Positions 10,859 through 22,397 are shown, numbered from the stretch's first letter. The stretch is 64,000 bases of DNA from Endotrypanum monterogeii (GCA_000333855.2 CM007316.1:1-64000); one strand, 5' to 3'. Numbers and translations: made by a program. Notes: generated by a model not told the origin, from the sequence alone.

Positions 10859-11497
10859 TGCAAACTGACTACCGATATGTTCGAGAGAGAAAAGTATTTT
10901 TTGTCAAGCCTGACTATAAACTGCGAGAAGGAATGCCCCGGGGGGGGGGGAGAATGCAACAGATGTAGAGGTGACTAAAATGAAATGTGTAGGATAATAC
11001 ATCAAGAGCATTAGTTGTAGAAAAGGACTAAACAGCACCTGTGTGCAAGGAAGGCGCGGCGGTGAAAAAATCCGAGGGGAAGCGGATTGAGTCACTGAAA
11101 AAAAGAAGTTTTTTCCCCCTTCCCTCTAATATTCACCCGCCATCCTACGGCAATGGACGTGTTTCTCATCCGTTTCGGGGGAGTAGGAAGAAGGGGGGAC
11201 CGCTTTCTAGGCCGTGAGACACTTGGGGAGTGGTTGACCGTATTCATGGGGACGTGCTAAAACGAGGTACAGCAGTCCACACTTTGAGTAACGGCCATAG
11301 AATCTAGACAATATCCACGAGTTGAGCAGGAATGGTTTTTCTTCTTTTTTAGGATTGGAGTTTGTATACAGGTGTATGGATACCGAGAACTACGAAGCAG
11401 GCGGAAGAAGCTGCCAACTCTATCCCGCTTCTTTTTCCCGTAAGTCCTTTACACCCGCGCAGAGCGGCAGCGCACACTAGCCGAGCATCGCATTCCT
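10859..11497. other. intergenic region
   Basis: I see no gene. A ten-base G-run lies near 10940, and A- and T-runs occur. It presumably holds the 3' UTR of the enhancer-of-polycomb-like gene and the Sec13 upstream region. Confidence 0.5.
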
Positions 11498-12646
11498 TCA
11501 GTCGGTATGACAATTGAGCTCAGTCTCGCTTTGGAGGGGTGGCATCAGCGCTACAAGATACCGTGAAAGTGTGAGTGTCGGTAGTGACTGTTGTGCTGCA
11601 TCACACTCGTCTCGCGTCTCGCTGACAACGCTACGCAGAGACGCTAGCTCATAAAGTGTCAGCTGCATGTGCGCTTGACGCAGTGTCTCGCGACGGAGCA
11701 TTGCCCGGCTCAAAGACAGCGCTTTTTCGGTGAACAATTCACATGCAGTGAGCTGCGAGGCGAGTGAAGAAATGCTTCCGCTTCCGGTTGATGTATCTGC
11801 CCGAGAGCGCTTGAGGGAGTAGCCGTTCTCCGAGGAGGTAGGTGGGCGACGTTTTATCACTGGAACATACCAGTCTCGCTGCTTGAAAGGCAAGGGGCAG
11901 TCTCGTAGCACTGCCGGGTGACACAGCGCCATCTCGTTGTCTTCGCGTATGGTCACGCGCAGGTCAGGAATGCTTGGTATTAGGCCTCCAGTTCCGCTAC
12001 GGCGCAGCAACCAGTAGGCATGCAACTCCCCGAGCACGTCCTCGCCAAGATCTTTTTCGCTTAGCAAAGGTCGGGCATACAGGAGAAGTCGCTCTAAGGG
12101 AACTTCAGGGTGCGCGTAGGCGGCCAGCTCTAGCGCTGTGAAGGTATCCTCAAGCACAGACATGCTGAGGATCGACATGGTTGACATGTAACAGCCAGCG
12201 ACACCAGTTTTTCCCCGCACTACAGAAACGACTCCGTCATCCCTGCGAGCGACCAGCATGGAACGTCGGGAGAGCCACGCCAAGTCGTATTTGTCTGCGA
12301 TGTAGCGAACGGACACGGGCTCAGGGCGGTGCAGGGTCGAGGTAAAGAGAGAGTGCGAGTCGAGAACAAACTTGTCCACGTCAACCAGGGACGACTCCCA
12401 CTCGTCGCGCTGGCGTATCCGAGGGCGCACGATAGAGGGTGCGGCGCTCGTGTTGGTATTGGTCAGCGGTGAACACGGAATAGAAGGAGAGGACGCTGAG
12501 GCTATCGACGGATCTGAGAAGGTGGAACGTGGCAGAAGTGGTGATGTGGGATACTTGAGCACCGACGCCGTGGAGGGCGAGAAACTGTCAACGCTGACCT
12601 GGTGGAGTACAAGCTCCTGGCTTGGGAGTAGCTTTGCATGGTTCAT
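11498..12646 (-). CDS. enhancer of polycomb-like (EPL1 domain) protein, 382 aa
   Basis: After a Ser/Pro-rich leader of about 70 residues, the protein shows features of the EPL1 domain found in the NuA4/TIP60 acetyltransferase scaffold. It has KYDLAWLSR (compare the YD...WL motif). It then has ELHAYWLLRRS followed by LIPSIPDL, which fits the family's YWxxRR...LIPS signature, and a PFKQRDW segment like the family's FRRR region. A C-terminal helix (ALSLSRAMLRRETLRQ) resembles the helical stretch after that region. The role would be to join a MYST acetyltransferase to chromatin; this is inference from motifs seen by eye. The ATG at 12646 lies downstream of an excellent acceptor. If it is not EPL1, it is a conserved protein of unknown function. 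Confidence 0.55.
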   Translation of the reverse strand: MNHAKLLPSQELVLHQVSVDSFSPSTASVLKYPTSPLLPRSTFSDPSIASASSPSIPCSPLTNTNTSAAPSIVRPRIRQRDEWESSLVDVDKFVLDSHSLFTSTLHRPEPVSVRYIADKYDLAWLSRRSMLVARRDDGVVSVVRGKTGVAGCYMSTMSILSMSVLEDTFTALELAAYAHPEVPLERLLLYARPLLSEKDLGEDVLGELHAYWLLRRSGTGGLIPSIPDLRVTIREDNEMALCHPAVLRDCPLPFKQRDWYVPVIKRRPPTSSENGYSLKRSRADTSTGSGSISSLASQLTACELFTEKALSLSRAMLRRETLRQAHMQLTLYELASLRSVVSETRDECDAAQQSLPTLTLSRYLVALMPPLQSETELNCHTD

Positions 12647-12706
12647 CGGTGAAAGTCAACGCCCCTTTGCGGAGAAAGCGACAGGGGCACTTAGCACCGC
12701 AACTAG

Positions 12707-12731
12707 CTGTCGCAAGGGGAAGAAGAAGAGG
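12707..12731 (-). promoter_or_regulatory. candidate trans-splice acceptor of the EPL1-like gene
   Basis: A C/T-rich tract on the minus strand ends in GACAG, with AG at 12707-12708, about 60 bases before the ATG at 12646. A second AG (CTAG) follows within five bases. Confidence 0.6.
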
Positions 12732-13371
12732 ATAGCTGTTCAGAGAATGAGGGAGGTGGGTTACCGACAAAATTCAAGGAAAGAAAACCAAAAGGTAATT
12801 ATTTGCCAAGTCGGTATCGCTCCTATGCGTGCGAAGCAGGTAGACGCCAAACGCACGCTGGATATCACCGACTCTAGCAGAGAAATTATTCTCACGAAGC
12901 GGCACTAGAGCACCTGAATCAACAGTGCCTCCGTTTGAAACGGTACCAGCACTCATTTGGTCGTCACAGACTCCCACTCCCTAGTGGAGTAGTAACGGAA
13001 TACTGTAAGTCCGGCGCATGCAGCGATGAAATACGCGGATGTTATCAATAGATCCTGTGAGCTTTGTACCTTCAGAGCCCTCACCCACCGTCGATGCTAC
13101 AGAGTGTGATAAAAATACCTCAAGGCACATACGCACCCACCTAATGACAAAAACAACAACAACAACAACAGATACTCCCAGTGGACAGAAGGACGCACTT
13201 CAAAGATGAGAGTGCCTCTCCCACGCCGGCCCTCCGCGGAAGGCGAGGGTACCCTTTCATTGATCAAATGTAGTCTCAGTGCCTAAGTCTGGAAGACAAA
13301 ACGCGGTGTATATTGAAAACATAGAGCAGTCGCCAATTATTTACCTACCCCCGCCCCAATACTTTGCTTTT
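12732..13371. other. intergenic region
   Basis: I see no gene. There is a short (AAC)n run at about 13148-13170. If syntaxin 5 ends at 13502, its true 3' UTR begins there and includes this stretch. Confidence 0.5.
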
Positions 13372-14427
13372 TCATGTCGTTGTACTGCTCTGCGCTTGAG
13401 CAGCGACAGAAAACATAGGTGAACCTTTCTTTTGTAACGCACGCGTTATCATTTTCACACGTGTTGGCACCAAAGATAAACGTCCGAAAGCACAGGATGA
13501 CCTAACGCACCACGATGAGTCCGAAAAGTATAAGGAAAAAAAAAGCATCGCTAACACCTTGAGGATAACTCCACGATTAGTGCTTAGGTTCGTCAGGTAG
13601 CGCATCAGCTCGTTGCCACCTGCATTGATATGATTCACCGCTTTGTCAACGTCCGTATCAATGCGTAGCACCACCTCCTCTTGCTCCTGCACAAGCCGTG
13701 TAAAGTCATTGAAAAGTTCTCCAACTTCCTGAACGGCTGCTTCAATCTCCAGCACAGCGTCCGCCCGCTGTTGGTAGTAGTGCGTGTTGCCCGCTCCAGA
13801 GAGCAGCAACTGCTGCTGCTGATGCTGCTCCTGGTCCTGGAAAAGGGCACTCTCGAATGTTTGCGGCCGATCTGCTGTAGTGAACATATGGCGTCGATTT
13901 GCTTTATCCTTTAGAGTTTTTGATTGGTGTTGTAAGGTGGTGCGAAATTGCTGACCAGTGCGTGCCAGCCGACTACGCAGTGTCTCCACAACAGTGTCAC
14001 TGTGTTTCTCAGATGTGCGGAGGCGATCCGACCCGCCGCCGCCGAACATACTCCGACCGTCACCTCTTCCCTGAATACCGCCTTTCTGTGAGTCGACCGC
14101 TCGTCGCTTTAGATTTTCTAAGACCCCTACCTCGTTTTGGAGGCGTTGAAGTGAGCTCTTCACCAGTTGTGTCAGCTCGCTGACCTCAACTGTCTGATCG
14201 TCGAAGACGCTCTGCCGATTGGCCAACTGGGCCAGACGCATTATATACTCAGATACGGTAGCAATGTTGTTAGAAAACTCCTTCGCGAAGCGATTGAATG
14301 TTTGCACGTCGCTGCTGCTGTGCAAACCAGTGGTGACCACCGCGCCAGAGCCAAGAAGCGGCTGGTTCTGCCGCTGCCGAGAAAAGAGGTCATAGAGCTC
14401 ATTTGATCGATCGCGTTCAACAACCAT
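13372..14427 (-). pseudogene. SYX5: syntaxin 5 (Qa-SNARE) with a probable one-base frameshift in the membrane anchor
   Basis: Syntaxin 5 is the Qa-SNARE for ER-Golgi fusion. The N terminus has DRSNEL, like the Sed5 peptide that binds the SM protein Sly1. A helical N-terminal domain, a Q-rich linker (about residues 200-208) and a SNARE motif follow, with the central Q in LVQEQEEVV. The next segment should be the C-terminal anchor. As written, after KVLAMLFF the frame turns into a polar, Cys/Ser-rich tail running to 13372. At 13536-13544 there are nine A on the plus strand (T9 on the coding strand). Ten would give LFFFLILFGLIVVR and a stop at 13502-13504, a textbook SNARE anchor. So the gene is either broken here or, more likely, carries a sequencing or assembly error in a homopolymer. 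The last ~46 residues of the listed frame should not be trusted. Confidence 0.85.
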
Positions 14428-15333
14428 GGTTCCGGCAGCGTCGCAGCGCGGAAGGATTAAATCGCGTCCTCCAGTGTTGGCTGCCGATTCAGTCGGTAGG
14501 ATTCGTTGCCTGCAGAGCTGCTTCTTTTTTTCCTTTTTTTGCTTGACCCACCGATCCCCGCCCTCGTTTGCAGACGTTTAACTCAGTGAATACACACACT
14601 CAGATCGGCGAGGTCGTGTGTATGGAAATCAATAAGCGCGCGAACGACTTTCTTGGTAAGGCTGTAATCGCCCAAGAGTAAATACCAGGAAAGCACGTGG
14701 TCGTGGGATCAAAATTTTAAAAAAAGAACAAAGGGTGGAGAGCTAAAAACACGCAAAAGCTGCGTGAGTTCGATAACATGAGCAAACGGCCCAATGTGCC
14801 AAAAGAAGCATTTTTGCAGTAACATTCTCTTCTAGGTTTTCTCTTCCTTCCTACTCCTCCACCCGTAGCCCAAGACACCGCGCAGTGAGAACATCTTAAC
14901 GTGAACGTAAAAAAGGCGAGAGCGAGTGCAACGCCATCGCTTGAAAAAAATGGCGATGCGAGTCACACCGCCTCCGACAACCTCCCCCGCCCCCCCTCCC
15001 CCTGTTCCTTCCACAGACGCCTTTCGTAGATTTTTTTTTTTCGAGGAGACGGGAAAAGGGAGTAAAGAATGGCAGCAGAATACGAATTGGCGATATCTGC
15101 TTGATGCATTTTTTTGAAAGGGATCAAGACCATGTACTCTTTGCTGAATGTGCAAACCTCCACTGTCATCACTGGAAAAAAAAAAGAAAGAAACATAGCC
15201 TGTTACACATACAGCGCCAACTCTCCCTCCTTGCTGAACCTATGCCGCTTTTACCCCCTTTCTGGCACACAATAATGAAATTAGAATGAATGTGAAGCGG
15301 AGCAAGACAGAGACAGATGGCTTTCAGGGTAAA
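14428..15333. other. intergenic region
   Basis: I see no gene. T- and A-runs lie near 14525-14542, 15031 and 15177. It should include the NMT 3' UTR. Confidence 0.5.
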
Positions 15334-16599
15334 CTACAGCATTACCAAGGCAACCTGTGAGGGTTTGATCTTGGGATAAGCCCAGTTGAAAAAGTAGTAA
15401 CGAAGATAGCCGTCCCCGGAGCCGAACTTGAGTTGCTCAATGAATGTTCGATTTTCCAAAATTTCCACCATGTTACAAACATCGAAACCCTGTGACTGTG
15501 CCACAATGAGGAGGTTGAGAATCAGCTGATGCAGAGGCATACTCGTTGCTGCGTAGTAGTGCACATAAGCTGCCTTAAGCATATTGTAATGGCTGTTCCC
15601 AATCACAGTGGACGAAATTTGATAGAAAGAAAAGAAGTCCGTCACACGCTTATCGTTCTCCACAACGTAGGTGTAGATTACTCCGTCGCGTGGTAGGAGG
15701 TAATGACGGATCTCTTCCTCGCTAAACACAGGACTCACGTCAAACTTACCCAAGTAGTTCATGAGTAGCCGTCGCACGTGTGGTACATCCGATTGCCTCA
15801 TCTCGCGAAGACCGGTGCTTTTTGGTGCGCTCGGCAGCTGATAGTTGCGCTTCAGCATCGCCATTGGGTTCTGAAATTTTTGATACTGGGCTGGCATCCC
15901 ACTGAAGCGTATTTCCACCAGCTTCTCGGGGTTGAGGCTTCGATGAAAGTACTGCCCGGAAGTGTACGGTGTGGGCAGAAGCACGCCCGCGGTGTAAACC
16001 GCTTGCCAGACGTCTGTGCGATTCACACGCCGCGTTACCTCCTTGATCAAAATAGGTGCGAGTCGCTTTTCACGGAGTTGCTTGTGGACACAGAGGAAGT
16101 TGATTTCGCAGATGTGACGCGGGGCATCGTACCTTGCCGCCTCTTCCCCTTGGCCTCTCTCCTGCGCCTTCAACTGGACGTCCTTTGGTGTGCCCATGCG
16201 CAACGTTACAGGTACACCGGCAATAAACGCCAGCAGCTTCTTGTCTGCCTTCCGCCGAACAGCGACGTGCCAATCAGGAATGTAGTTGGGCGGGCAAAGA
16301 GCCCACTGAAGAAACTCCTCAGAGTAGTTAAAGCGAAACATGCTGTCATCATCTTCGACGTAGTTATCGCGAAGTAACTGATAAATCGCGTGAACATCGT
16401 CCGCGGAATCCATTTGGGGTGTCCACCACTCAAATGTGCTGGCGATAGGGTACGGTTGATCGGGGATGTCGGTAACTGACTTGGGTCCGTCCATTGGACC
16501 GGCGTATACAATAGTCTCCGTCTCATCCTCTGTCTGCGGAACCGGCTGCGTGCTCCAGAAAGCATGCGTAGCGTCCGAGTGAGGTGGAGCGCGAGACAT
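15334..16599 (-). CDS. NMT: glycylpeptide N-tetradecanoyltransferase (N-myristoyltransferase), 421 aa
   Basis: The enzyme transfers myristate from myristoyl-CoA to the N-terminal glycine of target proteins. It has two GNAT-like halves. The first contains the CoA-binding signature EINFLCVHKQLREKRLAP. The second contains the family C-terminal signature GSGDGYLRYYFFNW (family form KFGxGDGxLxYYxxNW). The N-terminal half also shows FRFNYSEEFLQWAL. The chain ends in hydrophobic VML, matching the family, in which the terminal carboxylate acts as catalytic base (established knowledge). The longest frame begins one codon earlier at GTG; the ATG at 16599 gives 421 residues, the length I recall for the Leishmania major enzyme. 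It appears intact. From memory, the L. major gene lies near the start of chromosome 32, which suggests synteny. Confidence 0.98.
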   Translation of the reverse strand: MSRAPPHSDATHAFWSTQPVPQTEDETETIVYAGPMDGPKSVTDIPDQPYPIASTFEWWTPQMDSADDVHAIYQLLRDNYVEDDDSMFRFNYSEEFLQWALCPPNYIPDWHVAVRRKADKKLLAFIAGVPVTLRMGTPKDVQLKAQERGQGEEAARYDAPRHICEINFLCVHKQLREKRLAPILIKEVTRRVNRTDVWQAVYTAGVLLPTPYTSGQYFHRSLNPEKLVEIRFSGMPAQYQKFQNPMAMLKRNYQLPSAPKSTGLREMRQSDVPHVRRLLMNYLGKFDVSPVFSEEEIRHYLLPRDGVIYTYVVENDKRVTDFFSFYQISSTVIGNSHYNMLKAAYVHYYAATSMPLHQLILNLLIVAQSQGFDVCNMVEILENRTFIEQLKFGSGDGYLRYYFFNWAYPKIKPSQVALVML

Positions 16600-17214
16600 C
16601 ACGCAGTTTGTGTGCTCCTACGTATCCCTCGTGCAGTATCTATATGGTAGACAGAATCGAGAAAGATTCAGAAGGAGGTCAGAAAATGCAATTTCCTGTT
16701 TGTCGCACAGAGAGAGGTGCTAAGTTACGCAAACGAAACGGCTTCGGTGTGTCACGAAAAAAAAAAAAATTGAAAACAATGAGAAAAAAAAATGAAGAGG
16801 ATGCAAGAGGTGAAGGTAAAGGTGGGCAGAAGAGGCCAGCATAATCCATGACGAGCTTCGGGCAGAGACCAGCATAGGGGCATATGAGGTACATTCGTCA
16901 CAGTTAAGGAAGGAAGGATAAAGAACTTCTCAAACTCTCACAAGAGTACGCTGGGGAGGTCAACAAATGCGCTGAAAAAAAACTTAATTTTATCGAAGCA
17001 GAGACATCGCACGATTTCCGCACGAAACGCCACGTAAATATATATATCCGCAATTTTGTCTGCCTATCGGAGCCCGTGCTACACATCTCCTGTTGACCGT
17101 CGCTATAGAATCTCTCTGTAAACTGCGGTGTCGTTGCAGCAACAGCCACATTCCTCGTGCATATATTCTTCACTGGCAGCCCCCTCTGCCAAAGGTGAGA
17201 AAGGGCGATCCTCA
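16600..17214. other. intergenic region
   Basis: I see no gene. A 13-A run lies at about 16758 and a short TA stretch at about 17038-17046. It contains the NMT upstream region. Confidence 0.5.
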
Positions 17215-17637
17215 TATCCCCCACTGGAAGCTCACTGTGCCCTCTGGCACCGCAAGGCAGCAGCGAGTACGCCGTAGGCCAACGCAGTGACGTGAACACT
17301 GCACCTCGCTGTCGCGCGCTACTTCTCACGCCATCACACCACACCACACTCACGCGCCTGCATCGCAGGTCGCGACACAGCTCTTTTTTTGCACCAGGAG
17401 CCCGCGAAGAGCGGGAGTATGATACGCTCACGTGACGCTGACACGCGGCCTGCCGTACGGATGACACGCCTGTGCGCACGCCCGTCGGCCAGGACCAGAC
17501 CGCTCACATCCGTAGGGGTGCATCGCTCTGGCCACACAAAGGTGTAGGACCTGTAGGCGGACACAGGGGGCTGCGTGGCCTAGCTCCCTCTCCCCTATAT
17601 ATAGCATACACAAAGCCTAATAATTGATCATGCCGAA
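17215..17637 (-). mobile_element. dispersed 0.4 kb element, copy B
   Basis: This block is nearly identical to the blocks at 26281-26737 (opposite orientation) and 32890-33296 (same orientation). Against the third copy I count about five mismatches over roughly 370 bases by eye. Read on the minus strand it begins near TTCGGC, includes TATATATAGGGGAGAGGG and runs to GGGGGATA. There its 3' side diverges earlier than in copy A. It contains two stem-loops: CCCGC-TCTTC-GCGGG and CCTGC-GAT-GCAGG. No protein-coding gene is credible inside it. Size, intergenic placement and GC-rich content recall the SIDER class of short trypanosomatid retroposons, but I cannot identify the SIDER signature. Confidence 0.75.
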
Positions 17638-18476
17638 ACATTTTCTTTTTGTAGAAGGGGTTCTCAGTCTGTTGATGGAAAAGAAAACATGTTGTGTTCA
17701 TACAAAATGACTGAGACAAAGACGAGAAACAAATGTACTCGTTAGTAAAGGCTGAGGAGGGGATGAGAAAAGGAATGGAAAGCGGAGAACAGAAGAGAAA
17801 GGGTGGCCGTCAGAGAAACAAAAATGGTGTGCGCCTAACTGACAGCAAAAGTCGACAAGATTGGGTGGGTTTTTTTCTTTCCCCCTCATCACATTGATCA
17901 CAAGCCGTAAGATAGTCCTGTGTCAGTTTGGAAGTCTTCAAACTCGCGATCGAATAAAATATATAGTTATCCTTAGGGTGTTCAGACAGTCTGTAACATA
18001 TGTGCCTCAGGAATCCCTACCGCAACTGTGAGGCAAGATACTCTGTCACATCCGAAGGGGCGAGGGATCAGCTGCGAAGATTTCCTTTAGTGCAGTTTTT
18101 TTTTTGGGGGGCGGTTTATGGCGTTGATATCGATGTCCGTAGCACCGATGTGTTGAAGATATCGTTGACCCATGAATGATTCATTTCTCCGTAGGCAAAC
18201 ACAGCTCTGAATGCTATCCTGCTGAAGTGTTCAATGGCAGAAAATGACGGATAGCGTGGTGCTGCTGTAGCTTTCCGTGAACACATGCTTCATGAGGATG
18301 GGGAACTCGCAGCATGCAGCTGCGACACCAATACTAGACCACCAAACACGATACGCGCTTCGCCACCGGTTCCTCGCCTTTGCCCTGGAAGACGTTCGTT
18401 GAAGGGAAAATACGCACACGCCGAAGGCTGCTCAGGCTGGTGGCAAGGAACGAAAAGAATTCTGTGGATAATATAA
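17638..18476. other. intergenic region
   Basis: I see no gene. Together with the repeat copy on its left it should be the 3' UTR region of the membrane protein that ends at 18477. Confidence 0.5.
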
Positions 18477-19391
18477 TCAGTTAATGAAGTCCGGCATATC
18501 AGGCATGTCCATCAAATCCTGAAAGGCGCGGGCACAGGCAAGGCCACACAGCCAGAATTTGCAGAACCTGCGACGTCGGGCTTCGGGCTCTGAGACCCAC
18601 CACACCTCCCACCCCTTCGGGATACTTGGAACAGTGTGGTGAGTCTCCTTGAGAACTATTACTGCGCTAGCAGCGGCGACAGCCCCCCTCAGACGTGTCT
18701 GAAGGTCGGTGCCCACGCAATCCTCTTTTCCAGGGCGGTCAAAAAAAAGTGACTTGGATCCAAAAAAGTCGCGATTAATCCTCTGCACTTCACGGATGAG
18801 ATCCTGTTCACTTTTTTCTGTGTCCCCGGAGCCAAAACTGGCTCGTGACGTGCCGTTTGCGGTGAGTTGCCTCTTCTTGAAAGGAAGACACATGTCGTCT
18901 CCAGAGAGAACTTTTATTTCATCATCTGCTGCCGTCACCACTGAGACCGCTTTGGTCGCGTGTGAGGATAGAGACGATGTGGGCTCGAGCGAAGACGACG
19001 CTGCAACACTAGCGGCCCCCAGTTCAGCTCTGAAGCTTGGGGGTACCACAATACGCTGGAGATACTTTTTGTTCCATTTCGGCATATGCTCAGTCCCGAA
19101 GAGGCCACGGCGCAAGGAAAGTTGTCTCTGGCGATAACGAAGCAGATGTACGTGACGGAATCTCACAAACGATGGGTACAGTCCCCAGAATGCCATTGTG
19201 AGAAACATGACCCCGGATGAGTAGAGGTAAGTGCTATACAGGTCTGAAGCTTGCTCCAGGATGAGGTTCCCGCATGTCTGAAACGGATTTCGATTATCCT
19301 GCATAATCCGCTCCATTAGCTTCTTGTCCTGCTCCTCTTCCTCACGGTCGTGCTTCGTCCGCACGCTGATAACGTCGGAAGTCCCACCCAT
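18477..19391 (-). CDS. unknown protein with one membrane span, 304 aa
   Basis: I do not recognise it. The first 35 residues are highly charged (EEEEQDKKLMER). A hydrophobic segment at about residues 57-77 (SSGVMFLTMAFWGLYPSF) probably crosses a membrane. It is followed at once by a very basic stretch (RFRHVHLLRYRQRQLSLRR), which suggests that side faces the cytosol. A Ser/Ala-rich linker follows, then a region with an FFGSKSLFFDR segment. The C-terminal part has WEVWWVSEPEARRRRFCKFW and ends MPDMPDFIN. There is no signal peptide. The ATG at 19391 is the first in frame. Target membrane and function are unknown. Confidence 0.75.
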   Translation of the reverse strand: MGGTSDVISVRTKHDREEEEQDKKLMERIMQDNRNPFQTCGNLILEQASDLYSTYLYSSGVMFLTMAFWGLYPSFVRFRHVHLLRYRQRQLSLRRGLFGTEHMPKWNKKYLQRIVVPPSFRAELGAASVAASSSLEPTSSLSSHATKAVSVVTAADDEIKVLSGDDMCLPFKKRQLTANGTSRASFGSGDTEKSEQDLIREVQRINRDFFGSKSLFFDRPGKEDCVGTDLQTRLRGAVAAASAVIVLKETHHTVPSIPKGWEVWWVSEPEARRRRFCKFWLCGLACARAFQDLMDMPDMPDFIN

Positions 19392-22300
19392 TCTTTTTTT
19401 TTAGTACAAACGCTGCACAGAAAAAAAAGAATCGTGATTATTATTTGTCCGTATCACCCAAACGTGGCAATGTCCCTCAAAAATGGAAAACGCCAATGAT
19501 AGCTCTGGTGAGTCTGCCCGAAGTAACCGGCGGAGAGATGTCACAGGCGGTCAGACGATAAGGTCAAGACGTACATCATACACACGTACACCCTTTCGCC
19601 AGCCAGCAGAGCACGTGTGTGAAGAGGATCAACAAACAACCGAGTCCGAACGAAGCTAGCAGTGTACCGTCTTGTGGGAAGAGACCTCAAGACTTTCAGT
19701 CTCTCTCTGTATATCTATCTGTGTGTGTGTGTGTGTGTGTGAAGGGGAAGGGAATTAGAGGGAAGTCGGTATAACCCAAAGGGATGGAACAAACGGGTGG
19801 AACGCGACAGAAAAAAAAAAGACGAAATGTTCGCTACAATAATGGTTATCGAATCATTTTTTTTCCCCAGAAGGAATAGGCAGTGGTGAATTGAAGAATG
19901 AATTATAGAAAACGAAAAAAAAAGTGCATTTCGATAGGGTCATCACCCCCACGGTACCTTTGAGGGCGAGCCGACATTTAGCACCTGCCTCACCCTTTTG
20001 ACCAACAGAAGGTCTTTCACCGAGGAGAAGGAATGGACCTTGATGCAGTGGCACTATGAGACGTCTTGACGTCCTGGAGAGTTCACCGTTTTTTCACCAG
20101 TGGCGCTGGAATTGACTTGTCCGCAGTACGCACCCTGCCGGTAACAGGAACGGCAGGGGGGAGGAAGGGGAAAAGGAAATTTCGACCTCTCGATAGCGAG
20201 CCACTCCACGACATACACACACACACATACGCATATCAGTTTGCTTAATACAGAAAACCCAGTGAGCTGTCGAGAAGGCCGGCCGCCCCATGGCCAACTT
20301 CCCAGATGATGAGATCAGATCATCCTCATACAGGACCCCTGAGATAGGAAACATGAAATGCACCACAGAATCCTTTTTCCATAACTATGGTGACGCACCT
20401 CTTAGTCATCTTAATGAATCTCATGAACTAAACCGTTTGTGCCAGCACACTGTAGTTGAGTCGAGTTTTTTTCATCAATGTTTGCGAAACGCATTATTAA
20501 GGTCGGTAGCAGAGCAACTGGGACGGGGTAACGGGTCAATGAGCACGTGACTAGCGTCTTCTGAAAGTCAGAGGCCGCCATTTCCCTCCTCTTCCCCCCA
20601 TCCCCAGACACACATCCATGGACACATTTTGTTGAATCCCTAACTTGTCTTCGAGGCAACCCCACCGTCGCAAACGATGTGATGAAAATGATCAGGTGTT
20701 GTTTCTTAGAGGCGCTCGACCAACAAGGCAGAAATTTACAGCCGCTCGTGAGTCTTGGGTGTCGCTAGTGTGGTACGTTTTCTGTCCTGCCACTTCCTGG
20801 GAAAAAAAAAGGGGACGGGGGAGGGGTAAAACGTGCCCATGGCGGTGTGCTACTTCCCCGAGAGACAAGGGCACACACGCCCAGTTTCTCTGAGAATCTG
20901 GAAGCGAAGGGAGTGGGAAGAAATGAGGCGATCAGTCACAGCTGTATGAAAAATGAAAAGACGGTTACATCAGCAGGACTGAGAGGCTCGAGATGACAGG
21001 GATACAGCATCGGGTCATATGAACTGTAGGGGACATATCTCTGAGAAATGCATGCGCTATCGATTTTTCTCTTGATGCGCGTATGGCTACGGTGTTTTTT
21101 TTTGTCATCCTGCTTGAATCAAACAATCAATCCTCCTTCAAGTTGTTGCGGTAGGGAGGGGGAGGAGGGAAAGCTAGACACGAGACGGATCCGCAAGCGT
21201 CAAGAGAGGTAGAAGAGAGGGAGAGAAGAAGGGGGGAATGAAAACGGCCCGCTGCTACTATAGAGGGGATTGAGCGCATAATATGGCCTTTTGGCATTCC
21301 CAGATGCTCGCTTCTAACATTCCTCTCGCAGATACAGCTCGCCTACAAGTGCAGAGGCGAAAAGAGGGAAAAGCTCAACACATAAGAAACCCACTGCATA
21401 AAGCGTTTTGTTTTCCAGCTAGCTGAACTGGGTAGAAAAGAGGCGCCTTAGGCGACGCTGTCCCGGTGTACCAGTGGCGAGAATGTTTTGTTCAATTCCC
21501 CTTGATTCCCCCACCGCTGATACACGTACTGCTTTTCTATGCATTCGCTGCTGAGTGGATTCCTTTTTTTTTTTTAACCTCTGTCTTGTGTCTGTATGTG
21601 TGTTCACACCTTGCATATATAATAGCGATATTATTTTCCCACTCTTCCTCTTATTCCCCCGTTGACGTCCTGATTTTTCCTGTCCTTGTGGCAGAAAAAA
21701 AAAGGTAGACAGGCAGACGCATAGACAAGTGAAACTGCGCAGGTGGGGAAGCGAAAAGTCAGAGAGGTGAAAGAAGGCATCACACGGAGAATGAAATGGA
21801 AGGCGGATCGGGAAAGGGAGACGAGGGGGGGGAGGAAGGAGCAAGAAGGGGAGGGGGGAGGCGCCGTAGGAGGACGATTAGCCACGGGCCTCTGGCATGA
21901 GCAAACTGCAGCGCCAGTTGCACACTGAAAGTCACCCCAGACTCACTAAACATCACATTCGCCAATAAAAAAGAAAAACAGCTCGCAAACGGATCCACTT
22001 GGCTCCGCTGAATGTTCATCTTTTGTGGGCATTGTCCGCACGCAGCTGAGCGGATGTACACTCTCGAGCGAGGAAGAGAAGATGCGTGGGTTAGTGTGTT
22101 TGCGTGTGAGGGAGCTTCTCCCAGGCCAGTCCCCCTCCCCAAAGTCACTCGATGATGCCACTGACGAATGCAGTCGATTTCTGTGCCTACAGGGATAAAC
22201 GAGGGGCCACGACGATGAGGTTAGAGTACGACCACTCGTGGGCAAACACCCACAGAATGATTACCACGATAAAACCGCCAAGAACCATCATTGTATATAC

Positions 22301-22397
22301 ATACAGCCGTTGATTTCCGCCGCAGCATCAGCTAGGGAAGGTAACACATAAAGAGGGTAGGTAAGTGGGGTAGGGGCGGTGCAGGTGTCGAGAAACC
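19392..22397. other. 3 kb intergenic region
   Basis: I see no supportable gene in 3 kb. It holds a (GT)n run at about 19721-19741, a short (CA)n run near 20214, and several T- and A-runs. Purine-rich patches lie at about 21160-21240 and 21780-21870. None of the open frames shows a domain or an acceptor-linked ATG. Confidence 0.5.
19721..19741 (+). repeat. (GT)n microsatellite
   Basis: About ten uninterrupted GT units, followed by GAAGGG. An intergenic simple repeat. Confidence 0.9.
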
